A stretch of DNA of 17,500 nucleotides from Trachelipus rathkii (GCA_015478945.1 JABUQX010060048.1:1-17500), one strand, 5' to 3'. Shown: positions 1 to 9,034, counted from the stretch's first letter. The notes: a model not told the origin generated them from the sequence alone. Program-made: numbers and translations.

Positions 1-144
1 TGGAATTCGCAGTGCAGTTTTGGAGTCCATACCTCAAAAAGGACAGATAATTGGAAAGAATTCAGAAGGGCAAACCAATTATCCCTGACGTTGCGAGGTA
101 ATCATACGATGAACGACTGCGGTGAATAGAATGCCATTCTTTAG
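1..144 (+). pseudogene. LINE RT C-terminal fragment, copy 1 (CR1/Jockey-like)
   Basis: This is a broken piece of a non-LTR retrotransposon reverse transcriptase, cut by the window start and, on the right, by an ATT microsatellite. It aligns base for base, with scattered small indels and substitutions, to 1259-1404, where the same block lies inside a longer LINE fragment. Read with frame changes it gives EYAVQFWSPYLKK, followed by a degraded ERIQKG-like stretch, a block typical of the thumb region downstream of the catalytic core in CR1/Jockey-type LINE ORF2 proteins. No open frame survives. It could be an independent 3'-truncated insertion, a local duplication of the neighbouring copy, or an assembly duplication. 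The family call rests on motif recognition only. Confidence 0.75.
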
Positions 145-295
145 TATATTATATTTTAATTTATTTTTATTAATTAATAATTAAATTATTATTATTTAAT
201 TATTATTATTATTATTATTATATATTATTTTTATTATTATCTATTATATATTATTGATTATTATTTATTATTATATAGTTTATTATATTTTATTA

Positions 296-355
<60 letters not shown>

Positions 356-426
356 GATATTATTATTATTATGATTAATTATCTATTATTATATTATTAT
401 TATTATTATTATATTATATTATATTA

Positions 427-468
<42 letters not shown>

Positions 469-482
469 TTATTATTATCATT
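145..482. repeat. (ATT)n microsatellite, imperfect
   Basis: This is an almost uninterrupted run of ATT/TTA trinucleotides with occasional single-base gains or losses and ATATT or GATT interruptions. The purest stretch is about 301-354. It begins exactly where LINE copy 1 stops. Nothing else can be seen in it. Confidence 0.95.
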
Positions 483-600
483 TCCTTTATTATTTTTATG
501 TTTACTTTTTCCTTCTTCTCTTACTTCCTCTTCTTCTATCTTCTTCTTATCATCATTCTTCCTTCTATCTTCTTTCTTCTTCTTCTTCTTCATTTCACCC
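483..600. repeat. Pyrimidine tract, degenerate (TTC)n
   Basis: This is an all-but-pure C/T strand built from TTC, TTCC and CTTCTTC blocks, purest around 570-590. Such polypurine/polypyrimidine tracts can form triplexes. No function is implied here. Confidence 0.85.
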
Positions 601-621
601 TAGTCTTTAATTTTGTTTACA

Positions 622-638
622 TAAGGGCTCAGCCCTTA
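622..638. other. Short hairpin TAAGGGC/GCCCTTA
   Basis: Seven-base arms TAAGGGC and GCCCTTA surround a three-base TCA centre in the short unique stretch between two microsatellites. A direct repeat AGTCTTTAA lies on each side (602 and 657). There is no downstream gene and no T tract that would make it a terminator. Confidence 0.6.
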
Positions 639-688
639 AATTTTTGCACATTATTAAGTCTTTAAATATTATTTTTTATTTGGGGGGG

Positions 689-713
689 TTATTATTTTAT
701 TATATTATTATTA

Positions 714-747
<34 letters not shown>

Positions 748-884
748 TATTAGTTATTATTATTATTATTTTATTATTTATTATTAATTATTATTATTTA
801 TTATTATTAATTATTATATATTATCTATCATTATTATTATTAATTATTATTATCTATTATTATTATTATTTATTATTATTATTT
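689..884. repeat. (ATT)n microsatellite, imperfect
   Basis: This is a second ATT/TTA array with many interruptions, preceded by a seven-G run at 682-688. It ends at the precise point where LINE copy 2 begins, one codon or so before the FADD motif. Confidence 0.93.
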
Positions 885-1670
885 CGAAATTTGCCGGATG
901 ATTCGAACTTGGAAATCGCATAAATTGTGAGAAAGATTATCAATTACTCCAAAGCGACTTGAAACAAGATTGTAAATTGGTCTAAAACATGGCAAATGAA
1001 ATTTAATACCGATAAGTGTAAAAGTTATACATTTTGGGAGTAGGAACAAAGAATATGATCAAAATAGATGGCACAGTTATCAAAGTTGTCAGTGAGGAAA
1101 AGAATCTAGGAGTATTAAATAATAAGATTCAAAGTTTGCGAAACAATGTGCGAATTGTTAAAAGAGCAAATAAAGGTTAGGATTTATCTGCCAGAAGACT
1201 TCATATAAATATTAAAAATAATACATACTTCCCTCCATAAAAATTAGTTAGACCTCATCTGGAATACGCATTGCAGTTTTGGAGTCCATACCTCAAAAAA
1301 AGACAGATAAAATTGAAAGAATTCAAGAAGGGCTCACCAAATTAATCGCTGAATTGAGAAGGTAATCAACGTCAACGACTGCCGTGAATTAGATCCACTT
1401 CTTTAGAGACAAGAAGATTGAGAGGAAAATTAATAGAAGTCTTCAAAATACTAATAATTTGACAATATCGATTACAGGAAATTCTTTAGATATAATTTTA
1501 ATGATGTAACACGAGTAATTGGGGCATAACTTTGTCAAAACGATTTCAAACCATATATGCCAACGAATTCTTCACTTATCAATGTAATCAGAAGTGGCAA
1601 ATAGTCTTTCTTATGAAATAGTGAACAGCGTTAAAACATAGATTCATTCAAGAAAAAGTAAGATACAACA
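885..1670 (+). pseudogene. LINE reverse transcriptase, 5'-truncated (CR1/Jockey-like), copy 2
   Basis: This is the C-terminal part of a non-LTR retrotransposon ORF2, decayed by frameshifts. In order it shows the catalytic FADD motif at 890-902, split by one extra G; NWSKTWQMKFNTDKCKSY at about 975-1030; IDGTVIKVVSEEKNLGVL at about 1062-1118; VRPHLEYALQFWSPYLKK at about 1249-1302; LETRRLRGKLIEVFKILI at about 1402-1455; RFQTIYANEFFTY near 1540; and VANSLSYEIVNSVKT near 1600. In this LINE class these blocks run from the RT palm (FADD) through the thumb to the ORF2 end. The upstream palm, fingers, endonuclease and ORF1 are absent and replaced by an ATT array. At least half a dozen frame changes are needed, yet the amino-acid motifs are well kept. 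That pattern points to indels (decay or read error) more than substitutions. RT homology is confident; the exact clade is not. Confidence 0.88.
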
Positions 1671-2378
1671 CTTTTAAGGATATTGGGTCTGTGAACGTCA
1701 ATCTCACTCGATTTACTTTATTCAAATACAAGAATTAGTAATATCCTGAATATGGTAAAATCAAACTAATAAACTGAAATCATTTTAGAAAATGTTATAA
1801 ACATTGTATAAAGAATTACGGCTTGTAGTAGCTTTGATTTTATGGCTTGCAAAGTATCCGTTCCTAAGGGGATGGTGATATCATCGATGCACTTTGCTTA
1901 ACTCTGTAATCAAATAGCCTTTGATTTACGCGCAGTAGAGCATCTATTAGCTGATAACTGTAATAATACTGTTCTGTACTTTCCAGTTCAATTGACCCTC
2001 TATTTTGCGGCGCGATGTTGGTGCTTTTATCTCTCTTCTATAGGTACGTTATGCAGCTGGCAGGTTGTTCGAGGAACTTACCAACTCGCCATACACCACC
2101 TTACGCGCCCTCGTAGCACAAGGGTGCTGTGTCTGCGCACGAAGTTTGTGTTGATGTGGGTATAACTCCAGGCATAGTTCTGTGCCGGGCTTCCTTCTTT
2201 CCTCCCACATTCGTATTCTGTGGATTTCCTCTTCCATCTTCTGTGTTTCTTGCTGAATTTAATCTTCCTCACTTTAAGGGCGTCTGTGCTCATCTGCATA
2301 ATTTACTTTAGTTGTTGAATTTTAGCTGCACACCCCCTCCTGAATAGGGCTCTGCCCGTGAGTGGTGGTGACAACTGT
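1671..2378 (+). mobile_element. Probable LINE 3' untranslated tail
   Basis: No protein is recognisable here. The stretch follows the end of the RT homology in the same orientation and ends with CACACCCCCTCCTGAATAGG, a GGGCTCTGCCC mini-hairpin (2347-2357), the block GTGAGTGGTGGTGACAACTG and then a pure A run. A structured 3' end followed by an A tract or simple repeat is what a target-primed LINE leaves. Whether all 700 bases belong to the same element is inferred from position. An independent element or host sequence could fill 1700-1980. Short open frames on both strands in 2050-2310 lack any recognised domain and are not called. Confidence 0.45.
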
Positions 2379-2393
2379 AAAAAAAAAAAAAAA
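2379..2393 (+). other. 15-A tract at the putative LINE 3' end
   Basis: A pure run of 15 A follows ACAACTGT. It may be the retrotransposon poly(A) tail. The flanking words AACTGT and AATAATAAG also match the phase of the following 80-bp repeat, so the A run could instead be an expansion inside the first repeat unit. Confidence 0.5.
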
Positions 2394-2399
2394 TAATAA

Positions 2400-2725
2400 G
2401 CTGATTATAAATAGCTTTGATGTGTTACCGGCACAGGAACAGTATCTGTTTCAAAGACGGTGATCTAATTCGATCACAAACTGAATAACTGTAATTATAC
2501 TTTGTGTTTCACCGCATAGAACATATCTGTTCCAAGACGGTGATCTAATCGATCACACTGAACAACTGTTAATAAATGAGCTTTGAGTTTCACGCAATAA
2601 ACATATCTGTTCTATGACGGTGATCTAATCAATCACACTGAATACTGTAAATAAATAGTTTGGTTGTTCATAGCATAGAACATATCTGTTCTGAAGACGG
2701 GGATCTGATTGATCACGACTGAGTA
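2400..2725 (+). repeat. 80-bp tandem repeat, four units
   Basis: The word GACGGTGATCTAAT starts at 2456, 2536 and 2616, and as GACGGGGATCTGAT at 2696, an exact 80-base spacing. Each unit carries ACATATCTGTT upstream, then the GACGG word, then ATCGATCAC-like sequence, then ACTGTAATAAAT and a TTTGAGTTTCAC-like stretch. The palindromic core GTGATC...GATCAC repeats in each unit. Copies differ from each other at several percent of positions, across the whole unit, so these are ordinary tandem repeats and not a repeat-spacer array. Confidence 0.92.
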
Positions 2726-2921
2726 GGAAAAGATAATCCAAAAACAACATTTCAACAACCACTTGTAAGCACTGATGATGTTTGGATGCTTTAGAAACAG
2801 AAACTGTTGCTGATGATGCAAACGTCATATGTCAGCAGATTGACAGAAGTAGTTATGGAGCCAGTCCCGCACCCCACTTTTTTCTATATAAATAATAGAA
2901 GATATATTAGGGTTATATGGA
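2726..2921. other. Unique spacer, nothing recognised
   Basis: This is non-repetitive sequence between the 80-bp array and the hairpin cluster. It contains a TATA-like word CTATATAAATA near 2883-2893 and short chance open frames on both strands. No domain, RNA gene or splice-supported exon can be seen. Confidence 0.5.
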
Positions 2922-2950
2922 GAATTGATAGCCCGAAGGGCTATCAATTC
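2922..2950. repeat. Perfect hairpin, 13-bp arms, GAA loop
   Basis: The arm GAATTGATAGCCC is followed by GAA and its exact reverse complement. The loop is closed by a C-G pair, giving C-GAA-G. In DNA a GAA triloop closed by C-G (as in the GCGAAGC mini-hairpin) is known to be unusually stable. This is the first of three such hairpins in 184 bases. Confidence 0.95.
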
Positions 2951-2990
2951 GACAAACAGACAAAACCGAAGGTTTTGTCTATGTTTGTCT
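2951..2990. repeat. Hairpin, 9-bp perfect core, GAA loop
   Basis: The core arms GACAAAACC and GGTTTTGTC (2959-2979) flank a GAA loop closed by C-G. Pairing continues outward through GACAAACA against TATGTTTGTC after a two-base bulge. It begins one base after the first hairpin ends, and the right arm runs into a TTTGTCT-rich stretch. Confidence 0.9.
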
Positions 2991-3040
2991 ATGTTTTGTC
3001 TGTGTTTGTCGTATTTTGTTTGTGTTTTGTCTTTGTCATT
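2980..3040. repeat. Degenerate TTTTGTCTATG-type short repeat
   Basis: The word TTTGTCT, with ATG, GTG or GT spacers, recurs about every 11-13 bases. It reads as an expansion of the right arm of the preceding hairpin. Confidence 0.65.
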
Positions 3041-3071
3041 GATTTATTATTATTTATTATTATTATTATTT
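3041..3071. repeat. Short (ATT)n tract
   Basis: About ten ATT units sit between the TTTGTCT repeat and the third hairpin. Confidence 0.85.
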
Positions 3072-3076
3072 CGAAG

Positions 3077-3105
3077 AAATTATGATCACGAAGTGATCAT
3101 AATTT
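3077..3105. repeat. Perfect hairpin, 13-bp arms, GAA loop
   Basis: The arm AAATTATGATCAC, a GAA loop, and the exact reverse complement. The loop is again closed by C-G, so its design matches the hairpins at 2922 and 2959 although the stem sequence is unrelated. The outer flanks TCGAAG and TCGAG extend the resemblance imperfectly. Confidence 0.95.
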
Positions 3106-3121
3106 CGAGTTGTCTTGTGCT

Positions 3122-3236
3122 TTGACTCCGAACTCCGACTCCGACTCCGACTCCGACTCCGACTCCGACTCCGACTCCGACTCCGGCTCCGACTCCGGTT
3201 CTGGTTCCGGGCGTGGTTCTTACTCCGGGTCCGATT
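3122..3236. repeat. Hexanucleotide repeat (GACTCC)n, degenerate at the right
   Basis: About ten nearly perfect GACTCC units are followed by variants (GGCTCC, GGTTCT, GGTTCC, GGGTCC). On the plus strand one frame reads Asp-Ser or Arg-Leu dipeptides, and on the minus strand Glu-Ser then Glu-Pro. The frame is stopped on both sides and no flanking coding sequence is visible, so it is annotated as a repeat and not as a gene. Confidence 0.9.
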
Positions 3237-3264
3237 CAGTTTGAGTGAACGAGTCTTTGAAGTT

Positions 3265-3342
3265 TTATTTTATTATTATTATTTATTAATTATTTAATAT
3301 TTTTTATTGATTTTGTTTATATTATTATTATTATTATTATTA

Positions 3343-3420
<78 letters not shown>

Positions 3421-3442
3421 TATTATTATTATTATTATTATT
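3265..3442. repeat. (ATT)n microsatellite
   Basis: This is a long ATT/TTA array, essentially pure from about 3346 to 3420, with minor interruptions near 3290-3345. Long asparagine or isoleucine open frames across it are products of the repeat. Confidence 0.95.
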
Positions 3443-3556
3443 AAGAAGAAGAAGAAAGAAGAAGAAGAAGAAGAAGAAGAAGAAGAAGAAGAAGAAGAAG
3501 AAGAAGAAGAAGAAGAAGAAGAAGAAGAAGAAGAAGAAGAAGAAGAAGAAGAAGAA
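3443..3556. repeat. (AAG)n microsatellite
   Basis: This is an almost pure AAG/AGA run of about 37 units abutting the ATT array directly. One AAAG interruption lies near 3455. This is a long purine-only strand. Confidence 0.97.
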
Positions 3557-3645
3557 AAGGAATGAGAAGGGAGGAGTCGGTTCAAGGTCACGTGGATTAC
3601 GCAATGTTTGTTATTCATTTTTGAACAGAATATATGAGTGTAGAT

Positions 3646-3656
3646 TATTATTATTC

Positions 3657-3707
<51 letters not shown>

Positions 3708-3780
3708 TATTATCTGTTTATTATTATTCTTATTATTGTATTATTATTATGTATTATCATTGATTGATTATTATTATTAT
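3646..3780. repeat. (ATT)n microsatellite, interrupted
   Basis: ATT units, pure at about 3660-3704, are followed by variants with GTATT, CTGTT and TGATTGATT interruptions. It runs into the AT dinucleotide array. Confidence 0.93.
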
Positions 3781-3791
3781 ATGAGTATATG

Positions 3792-3986
<195 letters not shown>

Positions 3987-4020
3987 AGATGCCGGAATTT
4001 TACAAGCGAATCAATGCTTT

Positions 4021-4077
<57 letters not shown>

Positions 4078-4155
4078 GTCTCTCTCTTCCTCTCTCTCTC
4101 TCTCTCTCTCTCTCCTCTCTCTCCTCTCGCTCTCTCCTCTCTCTCTCTCCTCTAT
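4021..4155. repeat. (CT)n microsatellite
   Basis: CT dinucleotides are pure at about 4022-4074. After that, imperfect CTCTCC, CGTCGT and CTCGCT variants continue to about 4155. Confidence 0.96.
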
Positions 4156-4173
4156 CGATTTTCCACGCGTTAC

Positions 4174-4237
4174 TTTTTCTTTATTAATTATTATATTATA
4201 TTATTATTATTATTATTTTATTAATTATTATTATTAA

Positions 4238-4291
<54 letters not shown>

Positions 4292-4304
4292 TATTATTAT
4301 TATG
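4174..4304. repeat. (ATT)n microsatellite
   Basis: This is the last ATT array of the microsatellite mosaic, pure at about 4240-4290. It ends at GTAGTAGTGGAGTAG. Confidence 0.95.
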
Positions 4305-4679
4305 TAGTAGTGGAGTAGTGTTAGGTTTATCGTATCGGTTAAAATTTGAAGGGGTGTTAGATGGTGAGATAACCTCTTTGTATACGTAAGCTACGTCCCC
4401 CCCGGTCTCCGAAGGGGGAACCGCCACCCCCATTAATAAAATCAAAGTGCTCGTAATTGTTTGAAATTTGGTGAGAGGATTCGGAGTTGAGCTTCTAGAA
4501 AGAGTTAGTATTGGATTCTGAGGAGTGCTCCGGCACCGGTGGGAGCCGTGTTAATTAAACATCGTATAGACAACATGTTTGGTGTCGCTCGCATATGGGT
4601 TATCGAGGTCGTAGAGTTCGAATTATGATGGTTATAAGTCCATATGATAGGTGTGCTAGTGATCTCACAGATGGGATTC
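4305..4679. other. Mostly unique sequence with one imperfect C-GAA-G stem-loop
   Basis: This stretch is less AT-biased and not obviously repetitive. Around 4401-4423 a GC-rich imperfect stem (CGGTCTCC against GGGGGAACCG) again closes on a GAA loop between C and G. A short minus-strand open frame (4505-4693) has no recognisable domain and is not called. Nothing else can be supported. Confidence 0.45.
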
Positions 4680-5115
4680 CATTGCAGCCCCAAACCTGAA
4701 ACTATTGACGTAGAAAGCTGAAACTCGGGTTATACACCCTAGCATATATGAGGTCTCATATCATATTAAGGGGTTAGATTAGTCTTCACACACTCCATTG
4801 GGGGGATGCGTAGCCCCACAAACACTTTGATACTGTCGTAGAAGGAGTGAAACTTGGTATGATTCTCCTATCATATTAGGTATCATTATGCTGACGTGTT
4901 AAATTATGGTGAAGGATGCCAAGGGGGAATGCTAGCCCGTCAAACATTGATATATTGATCGTATGAACAGCTGAACTTGGTATACACTATCATATAAGGT
5001 ACATTGCTGAAACAGTGTTATTTGCAGTGAGCACGCGTCACGGGGGGATGCTAGCCCCAATAAACTGAAATTTGCGTTGAACAAGCGAAACTTGGTATAT
5101 CATGCTTTCTTATGA
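4680..5115 (+). repeat. About 122-bp tandem repeat, four units
   Basis: The landmark GGGGGATGCTAGCCCC, or its degraded form, places TAGCCCC-like words at 4685, 4811, 4933 and 5052, spacings of 126, 122 and 119. Downstream of each landmark come AAAC-TTTGATATTG, TCGTAGAA, GCTGAAACTTGGTATAC and, in the first three units, CTATCATATTAGGTATCAT in the same order; the fourth unit is degraded there. The landmark is itself a small inverted repeat (GGGG...CCCC). No coding frame continues across units. Confidence 0.85.
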
Positions 5116-5119
5116 TGTA

Positions 5120-5365
5120 TACCAAAAATATTGAGATAAACAAAACAAAATTGAGAATTAAAAAAAAAGATTAAAATTTGAAAAAAAAAACTTTCTATAA
5201 AAAAAATTAAAATAAAGTTTTTTTTTTTAAAAAATTAAAGAAAAGAAAAATTTTAAAAATTTAAAAAATTTTTTAACAAAAAAAAAATAAATTTAAAAAA
5301 TTTTAAAAAATTTTTTTAAAAAAATTAAAAAAAATTAAAATTAAACATTTTTTTTTTTATCTTTT
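5120..5365. repeat. A/T homopolymer block
   Basis: Runs of A and of T 4-11 bases long alternate with almost no C or G. Because A runs and T runs are mixed on one strand, the region is self-complementary at many registers. It resembles a degraded version of the T-rich minisatellite blocks at 6735 and 8240, and homopolymers this long are a common place for sequencing error. Confidence 0.8.
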
Positions 5366-5404
5366 AAGTTTATAACAAAAAAATTTTACGTTTTTTATAT
5401 AAAT

Positions 5405-5560
5405 CAAACCCCTCAAAAGCCTCTGGAGCCTCTGGAGCCTCTTGAGCCCTCCCGGCCTCATCCCAGCCTCCCAAGCCTCCCGACCCTCACCATCTATGAG
5501 CTTTGGCCCCTGTCTCCTCAGCCTCCCTCCCCATCTATGACTGAGGATACAAGTAAAAAT
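5405..5560. repeat. Pyrimidine-rich patch with CCTCTGGAG short repeat
   Basis: This is a C/T-rich strand with three adjacent copies of CCTCTGGAG or CCTCTTGAG (about 5419-5446). It is followed by CCTCCC-type words and two copies of CCATCTATGA (near 5488 and 5530). A 122-codon minus-strand open frame covers it (5357-5725) but is low-complexity and has no recognisable domain. Confidence 0.7.
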
Positions 5561-5739
5561 TTGGTATAACATAACAACACATTTTTTATTCATTTTGGTT
5601 TTATAGTGCTTTAAACAGTGTTTTTTTACTAAATTTACGCTTTTCATATTATAAACTATGAAATTTGGGTTTTTACAATACCTAAACCTGTAAATCCGTA
5701 AATCAAACCACCATACCTCCCCCATCCTACCAAATCCTG
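5561..5739. other. Junction into the satellite, partial B module
   Basis: An AT-rich stretch ends in CTGTAAATCCGTAAATCAAA followed by a C-rich CCACC run (about 5688-5740). This is the start of the B module seen repeatedly inside the satellite array. Confidence 0.6.
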
Positions 5740-6734
5740 GATATTGTATACATTAACCATTGTAATATTTAAGCAAAATTTTAATCATAACCTTGTCTAT
5801 ATTATCAAAATACTGATGAATGAATATTGCTGAACATTAACAAAGAGATCATACTTAACAACAGTAAAGTAACTAACGATGCATACAGAACGGAACCTAC
5901 TTACACTTTTTCAAACATGTCACTGAATATTTACATTGAACATAGTAATAATTTAACATAAATTTATCATAACCTTGTCTCATTATCATACTGATCATGA
6001 ATATATGCTAACGTACAAAGTTTTCACATTAATAAAAGCAAACATAGCATCATCCGACCTACGAATATAACGTACATTCACAAACCTAACAAATCTTAAA
6101 CAGGAATAAAAACAGTTAACATTAACAAACTTCCATACTTAACAATCAGTAAGTAACTAAACATTGAGCGCAAGAACGGGAACCTATTACACTTTTTCTA
6201 ACATGTCACTGAAGTTTTTAACATTAACATAATAACATTTAACAAAAATTATCACAACCTTATGTAAGTATCTATACTGATCACTGAATATATGCTAACG
6301 TAACAAGTTTTCATAAACTTAATAAGCAACCTAGGATCATATAACTACGAACATACATATACACTCACAATCCTAACACATCTTATACAACGAATAATCA
6401 GTCAACATTAACAAAGTTCATACTTAACAACTGTAACGTAACTAACATTTGCATACAATACGTAACTTATTCACATTTTTCAAACATTATCTTCTAACAT
6501 ATCATTACTATTTTCGTATTAACACTGTAATATTTATCATCAACCGTACCTAATTATCATACTGATCACGATATAGCAACGTAACAAAGTTTTTGCCTTA
6601 ACAAAGCTAACATAACATGTCTGAACCAAGAATATAACACATACACCGAAAAACCTAACATACCTTAAACACGAATAAACAGCTAACATTAGCAAAAGGT
6701 CGAGGGGGGGACAGGAGTGAGGGGAGTTGCAGAA

Positions 6735-6965
6735 CAAAAAGAACGTTACTTTTTAATTGTTTTTTTCTTTTTGTTTTTTAAAAAACTTTTATTTATTTTT
6801 AACTTTTTTTCATTAAAACTTTTTGTTTTAAAAAAACTTTTAGCTATTTGTAAATTTATTTCTTTAAAACTTTTTAGTTTTGTTTTTTTTTTTTAAAACT
6901 TTTAATTTTTATTTTTTTTTTTTAAATTTTTTTTTTTTTATTAAAAATTTTAATTTCTTTTTTAT
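6735..6965 (+). repeat. T-rich minisatellite block in the satellite
   Basis: T runs, A runs and the words TTTTAAAAAACTTTTA and TTTCATTAAAACTTTTTG repeat at roughly 50-base steps. It interrupts a satellite unit after an unusual G-rich bit (AGGTCGAGGGGGGG, near 6698-6711) and leads into a B module. It is related to the blocks at 8240 and 16165. Confidence 0.75.
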
Positions 6966-6999
6966 GTTTATATACGTGAAAATTGTTTTTACATACTCT

Positions 7000-7160
7000 A
7001 AAACGGTAAATCACTGAATCAGTAAATCAAACCACCCCTACCCGTCCCAACCCTGATCTATTGGGGTATTGATCTATTGATCTGTTGACTCCAGTCATAT
7101 TTCGAGTATCATTTTGGATAAACATAGAATAAAAATATGTTCTTTTTTATACTAATCCTC
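7000..7160 (+). repeat. B module, copy
   Basis: It starts with ACGGTAAATCACTGAATCAG and TAAATCAAACCACC, then a C-rich patch, GATCTATTGATCTGTTGACT, TCATATTTCGAGTATCATTT, GGATAAACATA and TTCTTTTTTATACTAA. It is followed at once by the satellite landmark. The short word GATCTATT is repeated inside. Confidence 0.8.
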
Positions 7161-8239
7161 GAATATATCTTGACGTAACAAAGTTTCCACATCAATAGAG
7201 CTAACATAACATAAGCTGATGCAAGAATAATGTAAAACATCAAACCTAACATACCTTCAATACGATAATAAAGCCGTCAAACATTAACAAAGTACATACT
7301 TAACAACAGAAATAACCGTTGCAATACAAAACGAACCCTATCTCACCTTTTTCAAACATATCTTCTAACATATCACTGTTCATTTTACATTAACCATAGT
7401 AACATTTAACAAAAATTTTATCATAATCCTAACCTAATTATACTGACCAACGAATATATTCTAACGTAACAAAGTTTTGCGCATCATAAGCTAACATATA
7501 TGACTGAACGTAAAGAATATAATATATAGAGCCAATACCTAACATACTTATTGTACGAATAAACAGTCAACGATTAAAAAGTCACCAATACTTAACGAAC
7601 AGGAAAGTAACTTATCTGCAGCATACAGAACGTACTCAGTTCACCCTTTTTTAAACATATTTCTAACATATCACTGTTATTTTACACTAACATAGTAACA
7701 TTTAACAAAAATTTATCAATTACCTAACATAATTATCATACTGACCACACGAAAATACGCTAATGCAAACAAAGATTTTCACATTAATAAAGCTAACATA
7801 TAATCCTGTCTAAGAAATAGGTGACCAGCAAGCCTAACACAGTCTTCAAACACGAATAAACAGTTTAACATAACAAAGTTTTCATACTTAACAACAGTAA
7901 AGTAACTACTGTTGCATACAGAACGTACCCTATTCATACTTTTTCACACATATCTCTGACATATCCCTGTTATTTTACATTAACATAGTTACATTTAACA
8001 ATAAATTACCATAACCTAACCTACTTATCCTAAAGGTCTACGAAATATATGCTGACGTTAACAAAAAGTTTCAACAATCAATAAAGCTACATATCATAAC
8101 CTGAACTAAGATTATAACGCAGAATGACAAAACCTAACATACCTCCGCTCGAATAAATGCTAACAATAACAAAGTTCATACTTCACAGCAGTAAAAGTAC
8201 TACATTGCATACAGAAAATGAACAGGATCAGAGTTTTAT

Positions 8240-8515
8240 ATAGTTAACATGCATTATTTTCTTTGTACTGTATTTGTTTTATTTATTTTAATTTCATTTC
8301 TTTAAACTTTTTCTTTTCGATACTTTATTTATTTTTATTTCTTAAAACTATTGTTCTTATAAAAAAAAACTTTTTTTTTATTTTTAACTTCATTTCATTA
8401 ATTATTTATTAATTAATAACAAACTTTTTATTTTAAATTTTATTTTCTTTAAAACTTCTTTTTTTCGTCAAATATAAGTTATTTTATGTCTTTAACATAA
8501 AAAAATTTGCATTTC
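8240..8515 (+). repeat. T-rich minisatellite block, left arm
   Basis: The same T/A-run composition as 6735-6965, with ATTTTTAACTTCATTTCATT and TAAAACTTCTTTTTTTCG-like words. Its mirror partner lies at 16165-16430. It interrupts a satellite unit and is followed by a B module, as at 6735. Confidence 0.8.
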
Positions 8516-8529
8516 ACATATTCCAAAGC

Positions 8530-8665
8530 TGTAAACAGTAAATCAGTAAATAAACCCCCCCTATCAACCCCACCCTCGCAATGATCTATTGATCTATTGA
8601 ATTAAATCACACATCGAGAGTAGCATTTTTGAATAAACACAACATAAAAACTAGTTCTTTTATAC
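8530..8665 (+). repeat. B module, copy
   Basis: CTGTAAACAGTAAATCAGTA is followed by a C-rich patch, ATGATCTATTGATCTATTGA, CACATCGAGAGTAGCATTTT, GAATAAACACAACATAAAAA and TTCTTTTATACCTGAC. It then joins a satellite unit. Its mirror is at about 16020-16160. Confidence 0.8.
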
Positions 8666-9034
8666 CTGACCAACGTATATCTACCTTACGTAACAAAATT
8701 TTCAAACATTAAAAACCGCTAACCTAGCATCATATGTAAGAATATATGTGCAACACCAAAACCCTAACATACCTTAATGTCATGAATAAACCTGTCACAT
8801 TAACAAAGTTCCACACTTAACCACAGTAAAATAACTAACTTAGCATACATAAACGTACCTGATTCACTCATTTATCAATCCATATCGCCAACGATGGTTA
8901 TGATAATTTTACATTATTTCACATTAATAAAGCTTACATAGCATCACCTGAGCTAAGAATATGATGTACAACGGCAAAACCTAACACATCTTATGTACGA
9001 ATAAACTGTTTAACATTCAACAAAGTTCCAAACC

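Noticed and set aside
2049..2311. Overlapping short open frames on both strands in the LINE tail
   Set aside because: Frames on both strands overlap each other, none has a known motif, and the region reads better as a 3' untranslated tail.
2400..2725. CRISPR-like array (four regularly spaced GACGGTGATC words)
   Set aside because: The sequence between the words is also repeated, so there are no distinct spacers. It is a plain 80-bp tandem repeat in a eukaryotic setting.
2883..2893. TATA box CTATATAAATA
   Set aside because: No transcript or open frame follows, and such words are expected by chance in AT-rich sequence.
4505..4693. 62-codon minus-strand open frame in the less repetitive stretch
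   Set aside because: It has no recognisable domain and no splice-site context or neighbouring exon, and the length is ordinary for chance.
5357..5725. 122-codon minus-strand open frame with Arg-Leu-Gln repeats
   Set aside because: It comes from the pyrimidine-rich CCTCTGGAG repeat plus AT-rich flanks, and has no recognisable domain.
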